Assembly: GCA_016932415.1 (NCBI GenBank)
Contig: JAFGCX010000034.1
Coordinates: forward strand, 1 to 64,000
Origin: Candidatus Krumholzibacteriota bacterium
GTDB taxonomy: Bacteria; Krumholzibacteriota; Krumholzibacteriia; Krumholzibacteriales; Krumholzibacteriaceae
DNA length: 64,000 nt
Reading direction: 5' to 3'
Part shown: in pieces, positions 44,088 through 52,581 of the stretch
Numbering within the stretch: position 1 is the first letter of the stretch
How the letters are laid out: each line of letters starts with the position of its first letter
Program-made: the position numbers and the translations under genes
The notes under the pieces: generated by a model
Database searches by the model: none
What the model saw: the letters and a program-made list of their open reading frames with translations, nothing else
What the model was told of the DNA's origin: nothing

Positions 44088-45305
44088 GTGGAAGGATTCA
44101 GTTCGATTGAAGATGCTCTAGAGGACATTCGCGAAGGAAAGATGGTCATTGTAGTCGATGATGAGAGCCGCGAAAACGAGGGCGATATCATCATGGCTGC
44201 CGAAAAAGTAGATGCTGAAAAGATAAATTTTATAGCGAAGCACGCGAGGGGACTGATCTGCGTCGCTCTTCTCGGCAAGCGGCTGGGCGAACTCCGCCTC
44301 GGCATGATGGTTCAGGAGAATACGGCGAGGATGAATACTCCTTTTACCGTCTCCGTAGACGCGATCCACGGCACCACGACCGGCATCTCGGCTTTCGACA
44401 GGGCTGTTACTATCAAAGCCCTGATAGATCCGGGGACGCGACCGGAGGATCTCGCGAGGCCCGGGCATATATTTCCGCTCAGGGCAGTCGATAGCGGAGT
44501 ACTTCGCAGAGCCGGACATACCGAAGCCGCAGTCGATCTGACCAGAATGGCGGGACTACGGCCGGGAGGGCTCCTCTGCGAGATAATGGCCGAGGATGGA
44601 AGTATGGCAAGGGGAGCTGAACTAAGGGATTTTTCAGAAAAATTCGGTCTGAGGATGATCACTATATGCGATCTTATTGAATACAGGCGTAAAAAGGAAA
44701 AACTTATCAAGAGGATCGCCGACGCAAGCCTGCCTACCAGGTACGGGGAATTCAGGCTTTTGGCGTATGAAGGAACGATAGACGGATCGGAATCGGTCGC
44801 GCTGGTGATGGGAGAGCCCTGGAAAGAGGAAAAAGCTCTGGTGCGAGTCCACTCTCAGTGCCTGACCGGAGATGTTTTCCATTCGCTGAGGTGCGATTGC
44901 GGCAATCAGCTTGACGCGGCGATGAAAATGATCGCCGAGCGCGGAAGTGGCGTCCTTTTATATATTCAGCAGGAAGGGCGCGGGATAGGGCTCGTCAACA
45001 AAGTACGGGCGTATGAACTCCAGGACAGGGGCAGGGATACGGTAGAAGCGAATGAAGAGCTGGGATTTCCCGCAGATCTGAGAGATTACGGGACCGGAGC
45101 CCAGATACTCGCCGATCTTGGTTTGCACAAGATAGAGCTTCTTACGAACAATCCCAAGAAGATAATCGGGTTGAAAGCTTATGGTCTTGAGGTAGTCGAA
45201 AGGGTATCGATCGAGACTGTTCCGAACACACGGAACTTCAGGTATCTTTCGACCAAGAGGGAAAAACTGGGCCATCTGTTCAGCGATCTGACAGGGGAAG
45301 AATAA
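44088..45305 (+). CDS. ribBA: bifunctional DHBP synthase/GTP cyclohydrolase II
   Basis: A 405-residue fusion. The N-terminal part (about 1-200) is 3,4-dihydroxy-2-butanone 4-phosphate synthase with [11 protein letters not shown] and [13 protein letters not shown]; the C-terminal part (about 205-405) is GTP cyclohydrolase II with the zinc cysteines in [19 protein letters not shown] and [13 protein letters not shown]. Together they make both precursors for lumazine. The start is GTG 44088 after AAGGGGTGAGAG. It lies 44 bases after ribE. Confidence 0.95.
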   Translation: MEGFSSIEDALEDIREGKMVIVVDDESRENEGDIIMAAEKVDAEKINFIAKHARGLICVALLGKRLGELRLGMMVQENTARMNTPFTVSVDAIHGTTTGISAFDRAVTIKALIDPGTRPEDLARPGHIFPLRAVDSGVLRRAGHTEAAVDLTRMAGLRPGGLLCEIMAEDGSMARGAELRDFSEKFGLRMITICDLIEYRRKKEKLIKRIADASLPTRYGEFRLLAYEGTIDGSESVALVMGEPWKEEKALVRVHSQCLTGDVFHSLRCDCGNQLDAAMKMIAERGSGVLLYIQQEGRGIGLVNKVRAYELQDRGRDTVEANEELGFPADLRDYGTGAQILADLGLHKIELLTNNPKKIIGLKAYGLEVVERVSIETVPNTRNFRYLSTKREKLGHLFSDLTGEE

Positions 45306-45342
45306 CTGACTTTTGTACGGGAAAGCATCGAAAGGAGAGGAT

Positions 45343-45813
45343 ATGGCGATCGAGAGAAATGGAAAGTTGATAGGGACCGGCATGAAACTGGCCGTAGTCG
45401 TCGGCAGGTTCAACGAACTGGTAACGGGGCATCTGTTGTCGGGGGCCCTGGATTGCCTGATACGGCATGGCGTAGATGACGGGGATATAGTGATCTACAG
45501 GGTCCCGGGATCATTCGAAGTCCCGCAGGCCGCGAGAAAAGCGGTAGAGACCAAGGTCGACGCTGTTATATGCGTCGGCACCCTGATAAGGGGAGATACT
45601 CCGCATTTCGATATACTGGCCAGCCAGGTCGTCAGGGACCTGTCAAGTGTAGCGATCGAATCGGGAAAACCGGTCACATTCGGCATTATAACTGCCGATA
45701 CGCAGGAGCAGGCTCTTGAAAGAGCCGGTAGTAAAGCGGGAAACAAGGGATGGCAGGCCGCCCTTTCGGCGATCGAGATGGCCAGTCTCTGGAAAGAGAT
45801 CGAGAAGGGATGA
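45343..45813 (+). CDS. ribH: 6,7-dimethyl-8-ribityllumazine synthase
   Basis: A 156-residue lumazine synthase that condenses the RibD and RibB products. VVVGRFNELVTGHLL, the active-site VPGSFEVPQAARK, GTLIRGDTPHFDILA and GIITADTQEQALERAG with NKGWQAALSAIEMA are all family signatures. ATG 45343 is selected because of AAAGGAGAGG just upstream. Its last codon overlaps the nusB start (ATGA), so the two are coupled. Order ribD-ribE-ribBA-ribH-nusB is common. Confidence 0.96.
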   Translation: MAIERNGKLIGTGMKLAVVVGRFNELVTGHLLSGALDCLIRHGVDDGDIVIYRVPGSFEVPQAARKAVETKVDAVICVGTLIRGDTPHFDILASQVVRDLSSVAIESGKPVTFGIITADTQEQALERAGSKAGNKGWQAALSAIEMASLWKEIEKG

Positions 45814-46220
45814 GCCGAAGAAGAAAAGCCAGGGAGATAATCCTTCAAACGCTTTATTCCATCGATATCGCCGAAAGGAAATGGGAAGAAGCGCTCAACG
45901 ACACGGTGACCCGGAGAGGTTCTACCGACGAGACCGTTGAATATGCCAGGCGGGTCCTCGCCAGCATACTGGAATCCAGGGAAAGACTGGATAGTATGAT
46001 AGAGGGATCGCTGGAGAACTGGAAGCTTGAAAGAGTAGCTCTCGTCGACAGGATCATTCTTCAGATAGCTCTTGCCGAACTGATCGATTGTCCGGAAGTG
46101 CCTACCGGAGTGATCATAAATGAGGCGATAGAAATAGCACACAAGTTCAGTTCGAGCAAAGCGGGAAGTTTTGTCAACGGCATTCTGGACAAGCTGGCAA
46201 AGGAGGTCCGCAACGAGTGA
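45810..46220 (+). CDS. nusB: transcription antitermination factor NusB
   Basis: A 136-residue NusB, an all-helical protein that joins NusE/S10 at boxA RNA in ribosomal RNA antitermination. Core landmarks are RRRKAREIILQTLYSIDIAE, LDSMIEGSLENWKLERVALVDRIIL (in two blocks) and PTGVIINEAIEIAHKFSSSKAGSFVNGIL (split). ATG 45810 overlaps ribH by four bases, and its stop overlaps the next gene (GTGA at 46217). Location in a riboflavin operon is usual. Confidence 0.95.
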   Translation: MSRRRKAREIILQTLYSIDIAERKWEEALNDTVTRRGSTDETVEYARRVLASILESRERLDSMIEGSLENWKLERVALVDRIILQIALAELIDCPEVPTGVIINEAIEIAHKFSSSKAGSFVNGILDKLAKEVRNE

Positions 46221-46948
46221 AGCTGTTTGTCTGTGGAGATATTCATGGAAATCTCAGGGCGATAGACGCGGCACTCGCGGTATACAGGAAGAACGCTCCG
46301 TGCCGATTTCTTTTTCTTGGAGACGCCGTAGGGTACGGGGCTCATCCGGACGCCGTCCTCGACCGGGTTCTCGCTCTGCCGGAGTCCATCCTGATCCTTG
46401 GCAATCATGAATGGGCCCTGCTTGACAAGGATGAAAAAACCGTCATGAATCCGGTCGCTGTTGATTCGGTCAAGTGGACCGAAAGAAAGATATTTCCCCG
46501 GTACCGGAACAAGCTTGTAAGAAGATTCCGGATCATGGAAAAGAACAACGATTATATCGCGGCGCATGGTTCTCCAATCGCGCCGAAAGAATGGCATTAT
46601 GTCTTTTCTGAATATGACGCGACGGAAATTTTTTATAAATTTGATTTTAATCTGTGTTTTATCGGGCACACACATATTCCTATGGTGTATACTTTCAGTG
46701 ACGGTGTGATCGATCTTGTTCCAGGAATCCCTTTCAGGCTTCAAGAGGATCAGCGTTATATCATAAATCCCGGAAGTGTAGGGCAGCCCAGGGATGGAGA
46801 TTCCAGGGCGTCTTTTTGTATTTTTGACGAGGAAGACAGAACGGTCACATTGTTCAGGGTCGAATATGATGCGAGGGCCGAAGCTGACGATATTATAAAT
46901 GCCGGCCTTCCGGCGGAGTTGGCCTTAAGACTCATCAGCGGCTACTGA
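46217..46948 (+). CDS. calcineurin-like metallophosphoesterase
   Basis: A 243-residue YfcE/MJ0936-like phosphoesterase. All five metallophosphoesterase motifs are visible: GDIHGN (about 6-11), GDAVGYG, GNHEWA, AAHGSP and GHTHIPM, with INPGSVGQPRDGD at the end. Two metal ions would be bound. The natural substrate is unknown; similar proteins hydrolyse phosphodiesters. The GTG start overlaps the nusB stop, so it is probably the last gene of the riboflavin transcript. Confidence 0.9.
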   Translation: MKLFVCGDIHGNLRAIDAALAVYRKNAPCRFLFLGDAVGYGAHPDAVLDRVLALPESILILGNHEWALLDKDEKTVMNPVAVDSVKWTERKIFPRYRNKLVRRFRIMEKNNDYIAAHGSPIAPKEWHYVFSEYDATEIFYKFDFNLCFIGHTHIPMVYTFSDGVIDLVPGIPFRLQEDQRYIINPGSVGQPRDGDSRASFCIFDEEDRTVTLFRVEYDARAEADDIINAGLPAELALRLISGY

Positions 46949-46968
46949 AAACCGATGGAGCGAAGAGA

Positions 46969-47733
46969 TTGAGATCATCCGATAAAAAGCACTGGAGTGA
47001 CTTCTGGGAGGCGTCCGGCGACGTCGCCGAAGTATACGATAACGAGGGAAGGGTAAGCAGGCATTTCTCGACAGTCGGCGACTACAAGGGCATGAGGATA
47101 CTCGAGGTCGGTGCCGGCACGGGCAGAGATGGAATATACATGGCCCGGGAGGGAGCATCCGTCGTATCTCTCGATTACAGCCTTTCAAGCCTCGGGATGA
47201 TCGGTGGACAGCTCAGCGAGGAGGATGATGTCGCGTTGTGCTGCGCCGACGCTTTCAGGCTTCCTTTCGGGGATGAGACATTCGATCTGGTCTTTCATCA
47301 GGGCCTGCTCGAGCATTTCCGTAATCCAGAAGATATGATGTCGGAACACCGCCGGGTCCTCAAAAAAGGTGGGTATATCCTCGTCGATGTTCCGCAGAGA
47401 TGGCACTACTATACCCTGATCAAACATCTTTTCATACTTATAGGGAAATGGTTTGCCGGGTGGGAAACGGAATTCTCGCCCAGGCAGCTTGAAAGGTTGC
47501 TGATCGACAATTCATTCGAGATAGTCAAGACGTACGGGGAATGGCTCAATCCACCGATCTGGTTCAGGATCCTCAGAAAGGCACTGATGCCCGCGGGGAT
47601 AAAACTCCCGATGTATCCGGCGATATTCACCGCGACAAGGAGGATCTTTTCCGGTCTTCGCGGCAGGATACTCGGCACGCGCATCGCGTTGTATTTTACA
47701 GTGGTGACAGGTTCGATAGCGAGAAAGAAATAA
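46969..47733 (+). CDS. class I SAM-dependent methyltransferase
   Basis: A 254-residue methyltransferase with motif I ILEVGAGTGRDGIYMA (about 44-59), the acidic loop VVSLDYS, CCADAFRLPF and FHQGLLEHFRNPEDMMSEHRRV, as in the ubiE/Coq5-like group. The C-terminal third (about 165-254) is more hydrophobic and basic. TTG 46969 is the start. It opens the glycan cluster, with a GT4 glycosyltransferase 12 bases downstream, so methylation of a sugar or lipid in surface-glycan assembly is plausible. Confidence 0.88.
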   Translation: MRSSDKKHWSDFWEASGDVAEVYDNEGRVSRHFSTVGDYKGMRILEVGAGTGRDGIYMAREGASVVSLDYSLSSLGMIGGQLSEEDDVALCCADAFRLPFGDETFDLVFHQGLLEHFRNPEDMMSEHRRVLKKGGYILVDVPQRWHYYTLIKHLFILIGKWFAGWETEFSPRQLERLLIDNSFEIVKTYGEWLNPPIWFRILRKALMPAGIKLPMYPAIFTATRRIFSGLRGRILGTRIALYFTVVTGSIARKK

Positions 47734-47745
47734 AGAGGAGAGAAT

Positions 47746-48858
47746 GTGAGGATAGTCGCGCTAAACTGGAGAGACCTGAAGCATCCCGAAGCTGGAGGGG
47801 CGGAAGTACATCTGCACGAGATCCTGGCCCATCTGGGCCGGTGGGGTCATGACGTGGTCGAGATCACATCAGGTTTTCCAGGATCGGGCAGAGATGATGA
47901 GATAGATGGAGTAAGGATAATCAGGGGGGGACACTGGTACGACGCAAACTTCGTCCTTCCATTGATAGCGCGCGGATATATAAGCAAAAACCAGGTAGAT
48001 GTCGTCCTTGAAGATATCAACAAGCTGCCTTTTTTCATGCCGCTGTACACAAAGGTCCCCGTGGTCGGCGTGATACCTCATCTTTTCGGTACGACGGTAT
48101 TCAGGGAAGCAAACTGGCTGATAGGGACATATGTGGTCATAATGGAAAAGCTCATACCGGGGATCTTCAAAAATAACAGATTTATGGTCATTAGTCCCAG
48201 CACGGCTGATGATCTTGCCGCGCGGGGCGTCGACCGGGAAAGAATAGACGTGGTCCTGTGCGGTCTCGATCATGACAGGTACCGCGATCTTTCGCTTGAA
48301 CGATTCGACCGCCCGACGATCGTTCATCTGGGAAGGTTGAGAAAGTATAAAAGCGTCGAGGTCGCCATACGGGCGATGAAGACAATAGTAAAGAGAATAC
48401 CTGACGCGAGGCTTGTCATAATAGGAGACGGCCCATACAGGCGGGAGTTGGAGAGAGAGGCCGCGAATATCGGTCTGTCCGGCGCTATCGAGTTCAGGGG
48501 ATATATGGATCCGGGCGCCCTCGTCGAGTATCTCAACAGGGCCCATCTGCTCTTCAATCCCAGTCCGAAAGAAGGTTGGGGGTTGACAGTGGTGGAAGCC
48601 AATGCCTGCGGTCTTCCTGTCGTGGCCAGCGACAGGCCCGGTCTGAGGGACTCGGTCATCGACAGGGCGACCGGATTTCTTGTCCCCTATGCCGATTCTG
48701 ATGCTTTCGCGGGGAAAGCCCTCGAGATCCTGGAGGATGCGGCCCTATGGAAAGAAATGAGCGACAATTCCCTCAGGCGGGTCAAGGAACTGACATGGGA
48801 GCGTTGCGCCAGGGAAACCGAGAATATTCTTCTCGGTCTGACAGACAGGGATCAATAG
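47746..48858 (+). CDS. GT4-family glycosyltransferase
   Basis: A 370-residue GT-B fold glycosyltransferase. N terminus MRIVALNWRDLKHPEAGGAEVHLH (shown split at 20) has the family acceptor-side glycine loop; the donor domain holds VHLGRLRKYKSVEVAIRA, LVIIGDGPYRREL and the EX7E-like NPSPKEGWGLTVVEANACG. It would transfer a sugar from a nucleotide sugar to a lipid or glycan acceptor in the cytoplasm. GTG 47746 is the start. It lies between a methyltransferase and a flippase-like gene. Confidence 0.88.
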   Translation: MRIVALNWRDLKHPEAGGAEVHLHEILAHLGRWGHDVVEITSGFPGSGRDDEIDGVRIIRGGHWYDANFVLPLIARGYISKNQVDVVLEDINKLPFFMPLYTKVPVVGVIPHLFGTTVFREANWLIGTYVVIMEKLIPGIFKNNRFMVISPSTADDLAARGVDRERIDVVLCGLDHDRYRDLSLERFDRPTIVHLGRLRKYKSVEVAIRAMKTIVKRIPDARLVIIGDGPYRRELEREAANIGLSGAIEFRGYMDPGALVEYLNRAHLLFNPSPKEGWGLTVVEANACGLPVVASDRPGLRDSVIDRATGFLVPYADSDAFAGKALEILEDAALWKEMSDNSLRRVKELTWERCARETENILLGLTDRDQ

Positions 48859-48870
48859 CGGGAAAGACGA

Positions 48871-49833
48871 TTGAAGTTAAAAAGATTATCATTTCAACTT
48901 TTGAAAGTGGCGGTGAGCGCCGGACTGATAATATATCTCCTGGGAAGGAAATCCCCGGGAGAACTCGCTGTCTATCTGAAGGATATAGATCCTCTTCTGA
49001 TGGTTCTCGCTGTCCTGATCTTCTTCTCAAGCAGCCTTCTTGGCGCGGTGCAGTGGCATATCCTTCTGAGGGCGGCCGGAGTGGACCTGCCTTTCGGAAA
49101 GACTTTCCGTTTATATTTTACCGGCCTGTTTTTTAATAATTTTCTCCCCGCGAATGTCGGCGGCGACGCGGTCAAGATATTCGATGTCGTCAGGACGGGG
49201 AACGATCCCCATAAGGTGTTTGCCGTTACCCTTCTTGACAGGGTCTTTGGAATAACCGGGTTGTGCCTGCTAGCGCTTGGTGCCTCGATATTTTTATCGG
49301 CCGGTGGTTCAGCCAGTTATGATAAAATCTATATCCTGGTCTTTCTGGCCTGTCTTGTCCCCATATTTCTTCTTGCCCTGAATAAAAGGATCTCCGGATC
49401 GTTCAGAACGATCATGGGAAAGATACAATGGTGGGGTATAGGCGAAAGGATCGACCAGGTTCTCTCTCACCTGGGGGGGCTGATAAATCTCAGATCGATG
49501 TCAATCAGACTTTTAGCGCTGACTCTCCTGATCCAGGCGCTGCGCGTCGCGACGCATATTTTTATCGGCAGATCCCTTGGAATAGATATTTCAACGATGT
49601 CAGCGATACATTTCTTTGTCTTTGTACCCCTGCTCGGCCTGATCATGATCCTGCCAGTCTCTATCAACGGACTTGGTCTGAGGGAAGGGGCGGGTGTCGT
49701 ACTTTTTATGCAGATCGGTATCGGTGAGGAACTGGCGGTACTGATGGAGTTTATAACATATGTGGTGCAGGTGGCAGTCAGCCTGCTTGGCGGTATCTTT
49801 TTTATTTTGAGAAAGAAGGCCAATAACGGATAA
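48871..49833 (+). CDS. lysylphosphatidylglycerol synthase/UPF0104-like membrane protein
   Basis: A 320-residue membrane protein with about eight hydrophobic segments and the LPG_synthase_TM (UPF0104/AglD) pattern: LRAAGVDLPFGKTFRLYF, FFNNFLPANVGGDAVKIF and LLDRVFGITGLCLLAL (about 128-143). Members are linked to lipid translocation or attachment of aminoacyl or sugar groups; the exact job is uncertain. It begins at TTG 48871, 12 bases after the GT4 gene, and is followed by the DUF2723 genes. A flippase or membrane glycan assembly role is suggested by position. Confidence 0.8.
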   Translation: MKLKRLSFQLLKVAVSAGLIIYLLGRKSPGELAVYLKDIDPLLMVLAVLIFFSSSLLGAVQWHILLRAAGVDLPFGKTFRLYFTGLFFNNFLPANVGGDAVKIFDVVRTGNDPHKVFAVTLLDRVFGITGLCLLALGASIFLSAGGSASYDKIYILVFLACLVPIFLLALNKRISGSFRTIMGKIQWWGIGERIDQVLSHLGGLINLRSMSIRLLALTLLIQALRVATHIFIGRSLGIDISTMSAIHFFVFVPLLGLIMILPVSINGLGLREGAGVVLFMQIGIGEELAVLMEFITYVVQVAVSLLGGIFFILRKKANNG

Positions 49834-49907
49834 TGTGGAAAGGGTCCAGGATCAGTTTGCCTGCCGATCTGCCGGACCCCGGCGAGGATATCAAGAAAGG
49901 GTTTTAC

Positions 49908-52475
49908 ATGTCGGAAAAAACGATAAACAGATCGATAGCCACTTTGATCTTCATTATAAGCCTCGCAGTCTACGTGATGACGATGGCTGCCACTACATCA
50001 TTCTGGGATTCAGGCGAATTTATAGCGACTTCCTATACTCTGGGGATTCCCCATTCACCAGGGACTCCGTTATATGTCCTTGTCGGCCGCGTGTTCTGTC
50101 TTCTTCCTCTAGCCCTCTCCGCCGCGCAGAAAGTCAATCTGCTTTCAGCCGTGTCAGCCGCTCTCGGAGTGCTCATGGCTTACCTCGTCATGGTCGAGGT
50201 AGTGAGGTTCATGTACGGAAAGGGAGAGAGCGTTCTTGGAAAGTTCATCAGATTCTCGGGTCCGGTGGCTGGTTCCTTTTTTCTGACTTTTTCCGATACG
50301 TACTGGACCAACGCTTCCGAATCGGAAGTCTATGCCCTGAGCACTTTTGTCATGGGTCTCTGCACCGTCCTCGCGCTCAGATGGCTGAGAGATCCTTCAT
50401 GCGAGATGACTGCCGCTGAAAAAGATGAGATAGTCCGGTCGGCCGAAAAGGCGCAAGGAAAGAAACTTATTGATGAACTCGAAGAAAAGAAGAAAGGGCG
50501 GTCGAGGAATATAATCCTTCTCATAGTTTATCTTCTCTCTCTCGGGATAGGATTTCATCTCGGGACAGTCATGGTCTATGGCGGGATATTCCTCATGCTC
50601 GTGCTGATCAGGGAAAAAGCGTTCAGTAACTACGAACTTATTGTGTTTACATTCGGATTCGGAATCCTGATAGCCGACATGACGCTGCATAAATATTCCG
50701 GCCTGACGGCAGTCCTTCTCGTGATTTTCGCGATCATGGTGATCTGGACAACGATGTCGAAGGGCAGGTTCGCGCTCCACGCGACCATCCTTCTCATCCT
50801 CGGATTATCGGCGCATCTTTTTTTGCTGATCAGGTCTCACATGGATCCGGAACTCGACATGGTCGATCCCGAGAACTGGAGGGCTCTGTACGCGCATCTT
50901 CGAAGGGAACAGTATCCTCCCATAAACGTCATGGTTCGAAAATCTTCGATGCTGTTCCAGTTCGGACAGTTCGGCAGGTATTTCAGGGAACAGTTCCGTC
51001 TCGCGGGAGACCTGTTGCTGGGACCTTTCCACATAGGGAAAGCTTCGATCGTCGTTCCCGTGGCGCTTGGCATATACGGGATCGTCTCCAATTTCGTAAA
51101 GGAACGCAAGACCTGGATCTTGAACTTTACCAATCTTGCCATCAATACCCTCGGACTGATCATTCTGCTTAATTTCAGCGATTCAGAGCCTCGCGAGAGG
51201 GATTATTTCTACGGTCCAGGATTTTATTTTTTCGCCATATTCATCGGTATCGGAGCATCGGCATTTTTGATGATGCTGCTAGAGCAGGTCAAGGAGACCG
51301 GCCGCGACCTCAGAAAACTGATCGTCCCGGCGGGAGTCCTGATAATACTTCTATCCCTTCTTCCAGCGGCTCACCAGTGGCACAGGCACGACCGGTCAAA
51401 TAATTATCTCGCGCGCGACTATGCCTATAACATGCTGGCAAGCCTCGAACCGGACGCGATCCTGGTCACTAACGGAGATAACGACACTTACCCTCTCTGG
51501 TATATACAGAACGTCGAACATTTCAGGACCGACGTAAGGATTGTCAACCGGATGCTGCTTAATACCTCGTGGTACGTGAAGCAGGTCAGAGATCATATTC
51601 CCGGGGCGCCGATCACCTGGACTGACGACCAGATAGACAGCCTTCGGCCGGTACGCAGCGAACGCGACGGGGGTATAATATGGGTCTATAACAGGGTGCT
51701 CGACCACATAATAAAGACAGCAGGCTGGAAGAGGCCGATATATTTCGGTGTCACCGTTCCCCGCGAAGTCTGGGAAAGATACTCTGATTACCTCGAGATG
51801 CAGGGGATGGTAAGGAGACTCGTGCCGGTCAAGGGAAGGTATATGGTCAACGATTTAATGATGGCGCGGAATCTTGCCGATATCTACAGGTGGAAAGGTG
51901 TACTTACCGCGGACGGGAAACATGATTATTCGATCTATAAATCGGAAGATGTCCTGACTATGTACCAGAACTATTCGGTGGCCACGATGCAGCTGGCGAT
52001 GAATTGCGCCATCGCCGATGATTATCCAGGAGCTGTCAGATGGGGCGAGATGACGTTCAATATCAGTCCTTTCTTCGAATGGGGACGTAAGGAACTGGGC
52101 GTATATTATATCAGGAACGGCCAGGCTGAGAAAGCCGTTGATTATTACAAGGACAGGCTGAAGACAGATCCGGGCAATGGAGAATTCTGGGTAGGTATCG
52201 CCGCCGCCTATGAAAGCATGGGACAGATAGAGAATTCGCTGAGCATACTTCGCAGGGGTTCGGCGATGTCTCCAGATCACAAGGATATCTTCAAGCACGG
52301 TTTCCAGATGGCAGCTCTGCTTGGAAAAAGGGATGAAGCCGTTTTTTTCGTCAGTGACTGGATCGAGAGGCATCCCGACGACAGGGAGTTCAAGGCTCTT
52401 TTCGATGATATCGACCGCGTACTGATCGAAGAATTCGGATTCGGAGATGATACCGATTCAACAGGAACGCGATAG
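49908..52475 (+). CDS. DUF2723 membrane protein with C-terminal TPR (first copy)
   Basis: An 855-residue protein of the DUF2723 family, a GT-C-like membrane family common in Bacteroidetes and related phyla. The first loop after TM1 has FWDSGEFIATSYTLGIPHSPG, here reported in two parts, with acidic D and E as in GT-C enzymes. About ten membrane segments precede a soluble segment (NGDNDTYPLWYIQ) and a helical TPR-like tail (about 720-830, GQAEKAVDYYKDRLK). It is likely a glycosyltransferase using a polyprenyl-linked sugar, or another envelope glycan function. ATG 49908 is chosen over upstream TTG/ATG codons. The next gene is a close paralogue. Confidence 0.85.
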   Translation: MSEKTINRSIATLIFIISLAVYVMTMAATTSFWDSGEFIATSYTLGIPHSPGTPLYVLVGRVFCLLPLALSAAQKVNLLSAVSAALGVLMAYLVMVEVVRFMYGKGESVLGKFIRFSGPVAGSFFLTFSDTYWTNASESEVYALSTFVMGLCTVLALRWLRDPSCEMTAAEKDEIVRSAEKAQGKKLIDELEEKKKGRSRNIILLIVYLLSLGIGFHLGTVMVYGGIFLMLVLIREKAFSNYELIVFTFGFGILIADMTLHKYSGLTAVLLVIFAIMVIWTTMSKGRFALHATILLILGLSAHLFLLIRSHMDPELDMVDPENWRALYAHLRREQYPPINVMVRKSSMLFQFGQFGRYFREQFRLAGDLLLGPFHIGKASIVVPVALGIYGIVSNFVKERKTWILNFTNLAINTLGLIILLNFSDSEPRERDYFYGPGFYFFAIFIGIGASAFLMMLLEQVKETGRDLRKLIVPAGVLIILLSLLPAAHQWHRHDRSNNYLARDYAYNMLASLEPDAILVTNGDNDTYPLWYIQNVEHFRTDVRIVNRMLLNTSWYVKQVRDHIPGAPITWTDDQIDSLRPVRSERDGGIIWVYNRVLDHIIKTAGWKRPIYFGVTVPREVWERYSDYLEMQGMVRRLVPVKGRYMVNDLMMARNLADIYRWKGVLTADGKHDYSIYKSEDVLTMYQNYSVATMQLAMNCAIADDYPGAVRWGEMTFNISPFFEWGRKELGVYYIRNGQAEKAVDYYKDRLKTDPGNGEFWVGIAAAYESMGQIENSLSILRRGSAMSPDHKDIFKHGFQMAALLGKRDEAVFFVSDWIERHPDDREFKALFDDIDRVLIEEFGFGDDTDSTGTR

Positions 52476-52581
52476 GAGAATTTTCTTCCAATCTCCCGGT
52501 AATTATTGTTATTCTCTCGGAACGATTGTTCCTGTCGAGAAATCAGAACGTTGATGCACAGATTATGGAAAGGTGACGTAA

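Noticed and set aside
52515-52540. Hairpin between the two DUF2723 genes as a terminator
   Set aside because: The arms TCTCG/CGAGA and GAAC/GTTC pair, but no T tract follows and the second gene appears co-transcribed.
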